Shown: positions 1 through 7,052, counted from the first letter of the stretch. The stretch: 16,187 bases of DNA from JBEKHI01 sp050012355 (GCA_050012355.1 JBEKHI010000169.1:1-16187); one strand, 5' to 3'. Numbers and translations are program-made. The notes: generated by a model from the letters alone, not told the origin.

Positions 1-29
1 AGATCCAGAGCGTCAACGGCTAGCCGGCG

Positions 30-125
30 CGCATACGGGACATACCGCCAGGCGAGGGTTCTTCTACTGTGCTGTCGATGCCCCAGCGCTGGGGCTATCA
101 CGCCATCGATGGGCCATCGCTGGGG
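30..125 (-). repeat. Dispersed palindromic repeat, copy A
   Basis: Read on the minus strand from 125 to 30, this stretch matches the plus-strand stretch 6467-6560. Shared blocks in order are CCCCAGCGATGG, CCATCGAT, CCCCAGCG, CATCGACAGC, GTAGAAG, ACCC, TATG and CCC..ATG, with substitutions and small indels between them. It contains a perfect 14-bp palindrome CCCCAGCGCTGGGG at 81-94. The first part of the copy lies inside the 3' end of the LuxR-type gene and encodes its last residues, including the stop; the rest lies just downstream. The alignment was made by eye. Function is unknown; a terminator-like or REP-like element is possible. Confidence 0.6.
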
Positions 126-3046
126 TTGCGGAGCGGCGTCAGCGCGATGGAGTGGGCCTTGGCGGCGGCTTCCGTGCGACTGCTGACGTCCAGCTTGGCG
201 AGGATGTTGGAGACGTGCACGCTGGCGGTCTTCGGCGAGATGAACAGCTCGGCGGCGATCTCCCGGTTGCTCCGGCCAGCCGCGACCAGCCGCAGCACCT
301 CGTGCTCCCGGTCGGTGAGACCAAGTGGCCCGGCGGATCCGGCGACGCCGACCCGCCTGGACAGATCCGCGATGGCTTGGGTCAGCCGCCAGGATTTCAG
401 CGCCTCGGCCATCGGCGCCGCCCGCCGGAGCCGCTCGGCTGCTGCTTCTCGTTCTCGTCCGGCGGCGGTCTCGGCGGCGGCCAGCAGAGCCCGCGCGGTG
501 TCGTAGGGCTGACGAACCTCCGACCACGCCGATGCCGCGGCGTCCCAGGCCTGGATCGTGGGTTCATCAGTGGCCGCGAACGTGAGCTGCCAGGCTCGCT
601 GAACGGGCCCGACTACCTGGGCCTTCTCCGCCAGAGTGCGCAGCCGCTCGGCTAGATCCTCGTCGTTGGCACCTGCCGCGGCGGCTCGCGCGGCGGTGAG
701 CACCGGCCATGCGTAACGGGTACTCCCGAGCGAGAGATCGTAACGGTTCAGCACATCGGCCGCGGCGGCCGCGGCAGCCTTCGCGCCCTGCATCGCCTGA
801 CGGATCTCAATATCGAGCCACGCCAGCGGCAGGTGATTCTGGTCGTCGTACATCGCGCTCGACAGGGCGCCGCGCAGGGCGTCCACCAGCCCTACCACCT
901 CGTCCAGATCTCCGCGCCCTAGGGCGACGTAACCCTGGACCATCATCAAGCATGCCCGTATCAGCGGAGTCGGGACAAGCCGCAGTGCTCGCTCAGCGAT
1001 CTGCTGTGCCTCGTCCCAATGACCGAGCGCGTACAGTGGCTCGGCCACGTTGATGGCGAGGAACGTGCCGCTGGTGCGGGCCAGGCCGAACCGCTCGGCG
1101 GCCTCGACCCCCTCCCGGGCCACCTGGGCCGCTTGCTCGTGCTCACCCATTCCGCAGAGCAGGTGGGACTCCATAATCGCCGCTTTCATCACCATCCGGG
1201 GTGCGCCCGCATTTTCGGCTAGGGCTCGCCCCTCGGCCAGCAGGCGCAGCGGTTCGCTGCCAGGTGCCGCGGCGGATCCCGGGTCGGACTCGAGCATGGC
1301 GATGACCATCACCGCGTGGGCCTCGGCGGCCAGGTCACCTGCCTGCCTGGCGTAGATCAGCGCTTCCTCCGCCCAGCCTCGGTACTGCGGACCTTGCCGG
1401 TTGTCACCACTATGCGCGGCGGCGAGCAGTATCTCGGTCCTGGCGGCTGGGTCCAAATCGGCGGGAACCAGCTGGAGTGCCTCGTTTAGGTCCTCGACGA
1501 CAGTGGGCAGTCCCAGGTTCTGCTTGAATTCCTGCCGTCGGCTCAGCAGCAACCCGGCTCGTACGGGATCTGCTCCGCGGTCGAGTTCGGCGAGCGCGGC
1601 ATTGACGAAGGCGAGACCGCGCTGATCCTCTCCAGCGTCCCGCGCCGCGATAGCGGCATCTGACAACACCCGCACGTGGTCGGCGGCTATCCGCTCGGCG
1701 GCGTCCGGCACCTGGTCCCAGAGTCCGAGTACCCGAGTGAGCAGGGTGAGGCGTTCAGCGTGCGCGATGGCCCGGCCTGCCTGCGCCGCGGCTTGCCAGG
1801 CACCGATCAGCGCCCAGGTGGTGTCGTGCGCGGCGTTCCAGTGGTGCGCCTTTTCGATATCGGCGCGGCCCGGCGGGACGAACGACGGTTGCGCATCGAT
1901 CGCTTCCGCGAACCTTGCGTGCACCCGGGTGTGCTCTCCGGGGAGCAGGTCCTCGTGCATCGTCTCGCGGATCAGCGCGTGCCGGAATGCGTAGCCGTAG
2001 TCGGTGGTGACCAGGATGTTCGCGGCGACGGCCGGCCGGATCACCGCGTCCAGCGCGGCGTCCGCGAGACCAGTGACCGCGGCGAGTAGTGGGTGCCCGA
2101 CCTCACCGGACGCGGCGCTGGCCACGCGCAGCACCTCCTGCGTGTCATCTGGCAGCCGTCCGATGGCGGCCAGCAGCAGGTCGCGCAGCGAGTCAGGGAT
2201 GTCGCATTCCACGTCCGGGCAGCTCAGCAGTTCCTCGGTGAAAAGCGGGTTGCCCTCGGCTCGGGAATATAGCGCGTCGCCGCGAGCAGGGGGGAGAGCC
2301 GTGCCAAGGATCGACGCCGCGAGATCGTCGGCCTGCTCGCGGGTAAGCCGGGGGAGTTCCAACCGCTCCACCCAGTCGACGCGTTCAAGCTCGGCGAGCA
2401 GCGGGCGCAGCGGGTGAGTCCGGTGCAGTTCGTCGGACCGGAACGTGACGACGATCAGCACATTGGGCAGCGACCGCTGGTAACGGACCAGGAAGGTCAG
2501 CAGGTCGCGGCTCGACCGGTCGGCCCAGTGCGCGTCCTCGACCACCAGGATCAGCGGCGGGCCTGCGGACAACTGCTCGAATAGCGACAGAAACCCCTCG
2601 AAGAGGCGAGTGCGATCCTGGGCGAGTTCGCCAGGTGGCGCGGGCAGTTCGGGTAGCAGCCGGGCCAGCTCCCGTGTGGCCCGGCCGCCGCCGACTACAG
2701 CGTCCGCGCCGCGCTCCCGCACGAGTTCGCGGAGCATCGCGGAAAACGGCGCGAATGGCAGTCCCTCGGCCCCCAGTTCCATGCAAGGACCGATGAGCAC
2801 GGTGGCGTCCGCCGCCGCGCAGAACTCGGTGACCAGCCGGGTCTTCCCCACCCCGGCCTCGCCGCCCACGAGCATCGTCGCGCTCGTATCCGAGCCCGCC
2901 GAGGCGGGACTGCCCTGGCGAACCGCCGCGAAGGCGGCCGCCAGGGCGCCCTTCTGCTCGTCCCGGCCGATAAGAACCGGGCTCGTGACGCGCCTCCCCA
3001 TGTCAAGGTCTAGCGTGCCACGAGGGTCTGACATTCCGGCAAGCAT
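98..3046 (-). CDS. LAL-type ATPase-LuxR transcriptional regulator
   Basis: A 982-residue cytoplasmic transcription factor of the large ATP-binding LuxR (LAL/MalT-like) type. The N-terminal AAA/STAND ATPase has Walker A GEAGVGKT at residues 62-69 and Walker B LILVVEDAHWAD at about 165-176. A long alanine-rich helical TPR-like middle follows (about 400-880). The C-terminus is a LuxR helix-turn-helix at about 905-965, with the typical LTDREHEVLRLVAAGRSNREIA and ISPKTASVHVSNILAKL segments. This is the normal LAL length. The start at 3046 lies 5 bp after the stop of the 73-aa gene, implying translational coupling; ATG 3034 is an alternative. No strong Shine-Dalgarno is visible for either start. 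LAL proteins usually activate carbon-use or secondary-metabolite genes in response to a ligand; the target here cannot be told. The last ten residues (RNPSDGPSMA) are encoded by the dispersed repeat. Confidence 0.93.
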   Translation of the reverse strand: MLAGMSDPRGTLDLDMGRRVTSPVLIGRDEQKGALAAAFAAVRQGSPASAGSDTSATMLVGGEAGVGKTRLVTEFCAAADATVLIGPCMELGAEGLPFAPFSAMLRELVRERGADAVVGGGRATRELARLLPELPAPPGELAQDRTRLFEGFLSLFEQLSAGPPLILVVEDAHWADRSSRDLLTFLVRYQRSLPNVLIVVTFRSDELHRTHPLRPLLAELERVDWVERLELPRLTREQADDLAASILGTALPPARGDALYSRAEGNPLFTEELLSCPDVECDIPDSLRDLLLAAIGRLPDDTQEVLRVASAASGEVGHPLLAAVTGLADAALDAVIRPAVAANILVTTDYGYAFRHALIRETMHEDLLPGEHTRVHARFAEAIDAQPSFVPPGRADIEKAHHWNAAHDTTWALIGAWQAAAQAGRAIAHAERLTLLTRVLGLWDQVPDAAERIAADHVRVLSDAAIAARDAGEDQRGLAFVNAALAELDRGADPVRAGLLLSRRQEFKQNLGLPTVVEDLNEALQLVPADLDPAARTEILLAAAHSGDNRQGPQYRGWAEEALIYARQAGDLAAEAHAVMVIAMLESDPGSAAAPGSEPLRLLAEGRALAENAGAPRMVMKAAIMESHLLCGMGEHEQAAQVAREGVEAAERFGLARTSGTFLAINVAEPLYALGHWDEAQQIAERALRLVPTPLIRACLMMVQGYVALGRGDLDEVVGLVDALRGALSSAMYDDQNHLPLAWLDIEIRQAMQGAKAAAAAAADVLNRYDLSLGSTRYAWPVLTAARAAAAGANDEDLAERLRTLAEKAQVVGPVQRAWQLTFAATDEPTIQAWDAAASAWSEVRQPYDTARALLAAAETAAGREREAAAERLRRAAPMAEALKSWRLTQAIADLSRRVGVAGSAGPLGLTDREHEVLRLVAAGRSNREIAAELFISPKTASVHVSNILAKLDVSSRTEAAAKAHSIALTPLRNPSDGPSMA

Positions 3047-3051
3047 GGCGC

Positions 3052-3273
3052 TTACCGGGTCGTGGCGGGCCGCTGCCCTTGGACGTCTCGTGCGGACTCA
3101 CCCATCAGTTCCGCGACGGTATCCGGGATGGCCGGCGGCACGAACCCCTCTGGTGCGTGCCGCCGGGCGCGAAGCGCGGCCCGCATCTTGCGCGCCAGGC
3201 TCGCGTCCCTGGCCTCGGTGATCATTTCGCGACTGTGCTGGTTCATCAGCTTGAGTGCGATATCCGGATGCAT
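3052..3273 (-). CDS. Small helical hypothetical protein upstream of the LuxR gene
   Basis: 73 residues, starting MHPDIALKLMNQHSREM. It is charged and Ala/Arg-rich, and predicted helical for residues 1-45, followed by a proline-containing tail. It has no signal peptide or membrane segment. ATG 3273 is chosen because GAGGAGG lies 5-6 nt upstream on the minus strand. An upstream extension to GTG 3345 or TTG 3354 is open and has its own AAGGAG, but its codons (TTA, AGG AGG) look non-coding. The stop is 5 bp before the LuxR start, so the two genes form one transcript. Short proteins opening with MHPD/MNP and a basic helix are common in actinobacteria, but I know no function for them. A partner or modulator of the regulator is only an inference from coupling. 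Confidence 0.7.
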   Translation of the reverse strand: MHPDIALKLMNQHSREMITEARDASLARKMRAALRARRHAPEGFVPPAIPDTVAELMGESARDVQGQRPATTR

Positions 3274-3291
3274 GTTCTGCCTCCTCGAAGC

Positions 3292-3312
3292 GTGCCGGGG
3301 CTTTCCCGGCAC
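3292..3312 (-). promoter_or_regulatory. Leader hairpin before the 73-aa gene
   Basis: GTGCCGGG (3292-3299) and CCCGGCAC (3305-3312) form a perfect 8-bp stem with a 5-nt loop. It sits about 7 nt upstream of the GAGGAGG ribosome binding site of the small gene at 3273. A second weak 4-bp hairpin, GGGC-CTTA-GCCC on the minus strand, lies just upstream near 3325-3336. It could be a leader stem that stabilises the message or tunes initiation. No ligand motif is recognised. Confidence 0.4.
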
Positions 3313-3412
3313 TTTCAAGGTTCGGGCTAAGGCCCCTGCCGTCACATCGGGCAAACTCCTTATCTTGGGCTTAGCTGGACGTCTTCGGCCTTAGCGTCGG
3401 CTTAGGCCGTTC

Positions 3413-3466
3413 CTGGTCAGTGCGGCACTACCCACACTCTTTGCTGGGTAGCACCGCACTGACCAG
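3413..3466 (-). terminator. Long inverted repeat, probable terminator of the antiporter gene
   Basis: The arms 3413-3434 and 3445-3466 are 22 nt each and pair at 20 of 22 positions (two adjacent mismatches), with a 10-nt loop CACTCTTTGC. It lies about 40 nt downstream of the antiporter stop. On the minus strand no T-run follows the stem; a run of five A/T (AAAAA on plus, 3468-3472) lies on the upstream side. U-less hairpins serve as terminators in many actinobacteria, so termination is the simplest reading. The unusually long, nearly perfect stem also leaves a mobile or processing element possible. The rest of the 3274-3508 gap holds only promoter DNA and short GGCTTAG repeats. Confidence 0.55.
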
Positions 3467-3508
3467 CAAAAACGCGCTGGGCAGGCGGCGGGCTTAGGGG
3501 GCGGGGGC

Positions 3509-4954
3509 TTAGGGAGTGGAGAACAGCGGGTCCAGGTGCTCCGGCTTGCCCATGACGAGTACCTCGTCGCCCGCCTGCAGCGCCGTGTCCTGGCCCGCGG
3601 TGACCAGGGAACCGTCCCGGACGATCAGGCTGACCCAGACGTCCTCTCCGTAGGGCAGATCGCCGAGCGTGCTCCCGTCGGCGGGGGAGCCGGGCGCGAC
3701 GTGGTACCGGTGTACGTCCTCGGGCTCCTCGCGCAGCCGTACTCCGAGCGCCCAGGGCTCCACCTCCACGGTGCGCAACCGGATCCGCAGCCGGTGCGCG
3801 AGCGCGGGGATCAGCCCGCCCTGGAATGTCACGGAGAATCCGACGATGACGAAGATGATCTCGTATGCCCGCGACGCTCCCGCCACGCCCGATTGGAGGA
3901 TGAACGTGCCCAGCAAGATCGGGACCGCGCCCTTGAGCCCGGTCCACAGGAAGAACACCCGCTCCGGTCTCTTGAGCCGGATCGGCAGCGTGATCAGTCC
4001 CATGAAGACCGGCCGGATGACGAAACTGATGAGCGCGGCCAGCCCCAGCCCGATCGCCCACGCGTCCCCGTCTCCCAGCGACGACAGCCGGACCGTCAGC
4101 CCCAGCATGACGAACGCGACGATCTCCGCGAGCGAGGCTAGTGAGGAGTGGAACCGGCGGATCTCCCGTTTGTACGGGGCCGGCTCGTCGCCGATCACAA
4201 TCCCGGCGGCGAACACCGCGCCGAATCCCGAACCGTGCGCGACCGCCGCGACACCGTAGATAATGAGCATCCCCGCCAGCACCCGCGGCGCGTAAAGACC
4301 CTCGCTCGGCAGCGGCACCTTCCGGATGAACCACAGCAGTCCCCGGCCGCCGAGTACTCCCACGACGAGGCCGACAGCCATCTGCAGGATGAACTCCACC
4401 GCCACGTGCCCGGCCACCGACCAAGCGGACCCGGACGCCCCGATGAGCGCGCCGAGCAGCGCGATGCCGACCGGGTCGTTGGCACCGGACTCTCCCTCGA
4501 GCAAGGTGCCGACGCGACCAGCCACCTCGCGGCGCCCGAACACGGAGAAAACCACGGCCGGGTCGGTCGCCGCCACCGCCGTTCCGAGCAGCAGGGACAA
4601 CCGCCAGCTCAGGCCGAAGATCGCGTGCGAGGCCAGGGCCGTCATGGCGGCGGTGACGAACGTTCCGGCCACCCCGGCCCACATGATCGCGCCGAACGCC
4701 GACCGGAACCGCCGCCAGCCGATGTGCATCCCGCCGTCGAACAGGATGATGGCCAGCGCCACGGTGACCGCGTTGCGCACCGTGGTGACGGGGAATGGCG
4801 ACTTCCATAGCTGCGCGGCGACCGCGGCACCGACCAGGAAGAAGGCGGGCGCCGGTACGCGCAGCCTTTCGCTAAGCCGGTTCGACAGCACCGCCGCCGA
4901 CCCGGTCAGGCCGACTATAAGGACGACCAGGCCGAACGACGATGCGCTATTCAC
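3509..4954 (-). CDS. CPA1-type K+(Na+)/H+ antiporter with C-terminal RCK domain (NhaP2/CvrA-like)
   Basis: A 481-residue inner-membrane cation/proton antiporter. Residues about 8-390 form the Na+/H+ exchanger fold with roughly 12 hydrophobic helices, including the VGAAVAAQLW start, ILFDGGMHIGW at 70-80, the ATDP motif with Asp131, and EGESGANDPVG with the Asn-Asp pair at 159-160 that carries ion and proton coupling in CPA1 proteins. Residues about 395-480 form a TrkA-C/RCK-C regulatory domain (VAPGSPADGSTLGDLPYG, GDEVLVMGKPEHL). Length and architecture match NhaP2-type K+/H+ antiporters. The GTG start 4954 is 9 nt after the stop of the binding-protein gene and has no clear Shine-Dalgarno, so translation is probably coupled. 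The role is K+ or pH homeostasis; cation specificity is not readable. Confidence 0.9.
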   Translation of the reverse strand: MNSASSFGLVVLIVGLTGSAAVLSNRLSERLRVPAPAFFLVGAAVAAQLWKSPFPVTTVRNAVTVALAIILFDGGMHIGWRRFRSAFGAIMWAGVAGTFVTAAMTALASHAIFGLSWRLSLLLGTAVAATDPAVVFSVFGRREVAGRVGTLLEGESGANDPVGIALLGALIGASGSAWSVAGHVAVEFILQMAVGLVVGVLGGRGLLWFIRKVPLPSEGLYAPRVLAGMLIIYGVAAVAHGSGFGAVFAAGIVIGDEPAPYKREIRRFHSSLASLAEIVAFVMLGLTVRLSSLGDGDAWAIGLGLAALISFVIRPVFMGLITLPIRLKRPERVFFLWTGLKGAVPILLGTFILQSGVAGASRAYEIIFVIVGFSVTFQGGLIPALAHRLRIRLRTVEVEPWALGVRLREEPEDVHRYHVAPGSPADGSTLGDLPYGEDVWVSLIVRDGSLVTAGQDTALQAGDEVLVMGKPEHLDPLFSTP

Positions 4955-4963
4955 ATGGGAAGC

Positions 4964-6028
4964 TTATGATCCGATCATCGTCGCGACGTTGAACGACTTG
5001 CTCAGCACGCCGAACTGCTGCATCACGTTGGCCACCCGCTGGATCCGCGTCTCGTCGACGCCGATCGGGTAGGTGTTGAGCGCCATCATCGACGCGATCA
5101 CGTCGCTGACCTGGCCGTTTTGCGGGCCGTTGAGCGATTCGAAGGCGGTTTCGACGGCGGCGCGGTCGGAGTCGGCGATGTTCTGGCCGGCGTTGAAGGC
5201 GTTGACGAAGGCTTGCAGCGTGTTCGGGTTGGCCTTGGCCCAGTCCTTGGTGACCACGGCACCCTCGATCGGGAACGCGGTGGTCGCGCCCTGGTCCAGA
5301 TCGGCGACGGTGATCGCGCCGAGGGATTCCTCGACCTCGCTGGCGAACGGCTCGGGGAGGACCTCAGCGTCGACCGGCACGGTCCTGCCGTTCAGGTCAT
5401 ACGATCCGTGCTCGAGCGCGGTCAGCATGCTGGGGAACGGGACACCCGCGTCGACATGCACGCTCGTCGGTGAGATGCCCTGGTCGGTCAGGGTCGAGTC
5501 GAGGAGCAACTGGTCGATGTTCTGCGGCGCGTTCACCGCGACATATTTCCCCTTGAGATCCGCCAGCGAGTCGATATGCGACTTGGGCAGCGCCAGGATG
5601 ACCTGCGAGCCCTCTTCCATGACCGAGCCCTCATCGATGATGTCGAGCCCGCCCGCGCTGGCCGTTTCGCCGGTGGCCTGCGCCTCGATGTAGGACACGT
5701 AGTTACCCATGGTGATGTCGTACTGGCCCTTGAGCTGGCCGGCGATGACGGTGTCGCTGGAGACGGCGGGCGTGTAGTTGATGGTCAGGCCCTCTTGAGA
5801 GAACAGCCCGTCGTGCAGCGCGACGAAGAACCCGGCGGAGTCCATGGCGGGCACGGCCGCTACGTTGAGCGTCGTCTTTTCCAAGCCGCTGACCTTGGCG
5901 AGAGTGGTCGTCGTGGTCGACGAACTCGCCCCGCTACCGCACCCAGCCGCCAGCAGAGTGATCGCCGCCGCGGTGGCCGCTATCGCGGGAACGCGGAACT
6001 TCCTGCTTATCACCGTAAATCGCCCCAA
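4964..6028 (-). CDS. NMT1/SsuA-type ABC substrate-binding lipoprotein, orphan
   Basis: 354 residues. The N-terminus has basic residues, a hydrophobic stretch and the lipobox LAAGC with lipid-carrying Cys30, so the mature protein is anchored outside the membrane. The mature part (LNVAAVPAMDSAGFFVALHDGLF, LKGKYVAVNAPQN, GAVVTKDWAKANPNTLQAFV) is the nitrate/sulfonate/taurine or thiamine-precursor binding family (NMT1-like, periplasmic-binding type II). The ligand cannot be read. The start is TTG 6028; GTG 6013, which keeps the whole signal peptide and has GGGG upstream, is an alternative. A TAGGCA -10-like hexamer lies on the minus strand near 6042-6047. No permease or ATPase gene is adjacent: the next gene, 9 nt on, is a cation antiporter, which is unusual. 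Confidence 0.85.
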   Translation of the reverse strand: MGRFTVISRKFRVPAIAATAAAITLLAAGCGSGASSSTTTTTLAKVSGLEKTTLNVAAVPAMDSAGFFVALHDGLFSQEGLTINYTPAVSSDTVIAGQLKGQYDITMGNYVSYIEAQATGETASAGGLDIIDEGSVMEEGSQVILALPKSHIDSLADLKGKYVAVNAPQNIDQLLLDSTLTDQGISPTSVHVDAGVPFPSMLTALEHGSYDLNGRTVPVDAEVLPEPFASEVEESLGAITVADLDQGATTAFPIEGAVVTKDWAKANPNTLQAFVNAFNAGQNIADSDRAAVETAFESLNGPQNGQVSDVIASMMALNTYPIGVDETRIQRVANVMQQFGVLSKSFNVATMIGS

Positions 6029-6196
6029 ACGGTCACTTGATTGCCTAGACAGGATAGGAGCCAGCCACCCCGTGGTTAGGCCGAACTACGAGATGTAGCC
6101 ATCTGACTACCCCCGGGTTAACTAGTGTGGAAGAGTGGCGCTAGGGTCAGTCGTCATGGGAGCTCAGTGGCTGAAGGCGGGGCTAAAGTAACTGCC
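6029..6196. promoter_or_regulatory. Divergent promoter region between binding protein and DUF3618 gene
   Basis: This AT-richer intergenic stretch separates two divergent genes. On plus, TAGGGT at 6142-6147 fits an actinobacterial -10 (TANNNT). An ATG at 6156 opens an 11-codon frame (MGAQWLKAGLK, stop 6189-6191) that ends 5 nt before the DUF3618 ATG. On minus, TAGGCA near 6042-6047 is a -10 candidate for the binding protein. A GTTAAC palindrome lies at 6117-6122. No experimentally known operator is recognised. Confidence 0.35.
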
Positions 6197-6451
6197 ATGC
6201 CTGACACCGACGCAGTGTTGCCTCACATTGGGCCGGACGCACTGGTCTCGGAGATCGAGACGACCAGAGCGGACCTCGCCCGCACGGTCGACGCCATTGC
6301 CGACCGGGTTTCCCCGAAGAACGCCGCCCGCCGGACCCTCGACCGGGCGCGCGAGCGCGTGTCCGAGATCGATCCCAAGGTGGGCGCGGCGGCCGCCGCC
6401 GCCGTCATCGGCATCACGGTCCTGGTCATCTGGCGGCGCCGCGGCAAGTGA
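6197..6451 (+). CDS. DUF3618 small membrane-anchored protein
   Basis: 84 residues from ATG 6197. Residues about 14-45 (LVSEIETTRADLARTVDAIADRVSPKN) are the hallmark of the DUF3618 family common in actinobacteria: an amphipathic helix with the IE.TR..L..T.DAI..R..P pattern. The C-terminus is one membrane segment (AAAAAAVIGITVLVIW) followed by RRRGK, so a small tail-anchored protein is expected. The family's function is not established; it often lies near membrane or stress genes. GTG 6167, with GGGAG 4 nt upstream, is an alternative start that would add ten residues. The gene is monocistronic and followed directly by a hairpin that begins in its stop codon. Confidence 0.8.
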   Translation: MPDTDAVLPHIGPDALVSEIETTRADLARTVDAIADRVSPKNAARRTLDRARERVSEIDPKVGAAAAAAVIGITVLVIWRRRGK

Positions 6452-6467
6452 GGGCGCGTTCCCTCAC
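6448..6467 (+). terminator. Hairpin overlapping the DUF3618 stop
   Basis: GTGAGGG (6448-6454) pairs perfectly with CCCTCAC (6461-6467) across a 6-nt loop. The left arm includes the TGA stop. There is no T-run. It is probably part of 3'-end formation of the preceding gene and abuts repeat copy B. Confidence 0.45.
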
Positions 6468-6560
6468 CCCAGCGATGGGCCATCGATAGCGCCCCAGCGC
6501 CAGCGATGGGCCATCGACAGCCCTGTAGAAGGACCCCAGCCGGGTGATATGGCCCACATG
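6467..6560 (+). repeat. Dispersed palindromic repeat, copy B
   Basis: This is the plus-strand counterpart of copy A (30-125, minus). It contains a perfect 18-bp direct repeat, CCAGCGATGGGCCATCGA, at 6469-6486 and 6500-6517; each carries the near-palindrome CGATGGGCCATCG. Like copy A it lies directly at the 3' end of a gene. From 6507 on, similarity to copy A continues through CATCGACAGC, GTAGAAG, ACC and TATG.CCC..ATG. I recognise no protein-coding potential in it. Confidence 0.6.
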
Positions 6561-6607
6561 AGGCTTTTGTCCGCGGAGTGCGGTGCGCGGGCGGGCCGCA
6601 GGGGAGT

Positions 6608-6634
6608 GCGGCGCCGATGGGGCATCGGCGCCGC
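6608..6634. terminator. Perfect 12-bp hairpin between convergent genes
   Basis: GCGGCGCCGATG (6608-6619) pairs with CATCGGCGCCGC (6623-6634) around a GGG loop. It lies 17 bp downstream of the gcvH stop, on the side where gcvH transcription ends, and faces the DUF3618 gene from the other side, so it fits a bidirectional terminator. No T-run is present. Its core CGATGGGGCATCG resembles the core of repeat copies A and B. Confidence 0.5.
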
Positions 6635-6650
6635 TGCCACGGCGGCGCGC

Positions 6651-7052
6651 TTAGCCCGCGGACTTGGTTAGCTCTTCGTATTCTGCTGCCGACAGCAGGC
6701 CTGGCGGGATGGCGGGTTCGCCGTCGGAACCCTTCGCCAGCCGCACGCGGAACATCCAGCCCGCTCCGTACGGTTCGGCGTTCACCAGCCCGGGGTCGTC
6801 ATCCAGCTCGGAGTTCACCTCGGTGACCTCGCCGTCAACCGGCGAGTACAGGTCGCTTACCGACTTAGTCGACTCGACCTCGCCACACGGGTCACCGGCG
6901 GTCACGTTCACGCCAGCCGCTGGCAGTGACACGTACACCACGTCGCCGAGTTGCTGCGCGGCGTAGTCGGTGATGCCGATCGAGGCGATATCTCCCTCAA
7001 TCGACAGCCACTCGTGCTCCTCGGTGTAGCGCAGCTCGGCAGGGATGCTCAT
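6651..7052 (-). CDS. gcvH: Glycine cleavage system H protein
   Basis: 133 residues, full family length. The H protein carries a lipoyl arm that shuttles the aminomethyl group of glycine between P, T and L proteins in the cytosol. The lipoylated lysine is Lys63 in GEVESTKSVSDL. The N-terminal LRYTEEHEWLSIEGDIASIGITDYAAQQLGDVVYVSLP and the C-terminal GAGWMFRVRL are typical. The ATG overlaps the gcvT stop by 4 bp (ATGA, 7049-7052), and AGGAG lies about 9 nt upstream, so gcvT-gcvH are coupled. gcvP and lpd are not in the window. An AT-rich -10-like patch inside gcvT could give gcvH an extra promoter. Confidence 0.97.
   Translation of the reverse strand: MSIPAELRYTEEHEWLSIEGDIASIGITDYAAQQLGDVVYVSLPAAGVNVTAGDPCGEVESTKSVSDLYSPVDGEVTEVNSELDDDPGLVNAEPYGAGWMFRVRLAKGSDGEPAIPPGLLSAAEYEELTKSAG

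Noticed and set aside
69..506. Plus-strand frame over the LuxR helix-turn-helix region
   Set aside because: Ser/Ala/Arg-rich shadow opposite a strongly supported domain.
3417..4808. A 463-codon open frame on the same strand as the antiporter
   Set aside because: It is a Gly/Arg/His-rich out-of-frame shadow caused by high GC. The other frame has the full antiporter fold and motifs.
4326..5072. A 248-codon plus-strand frame antisense to the antiporter
   Set aside because: Low-complexity antisense shadow; it lacks any domain and overlaps two clear genes.
6469..6517. CRISPR-like direct repeat (18 bp, twice)
   Set aside because: There are only two units with a 13-bp gap and no cas genes; it belongs to the palindromic repeat element.
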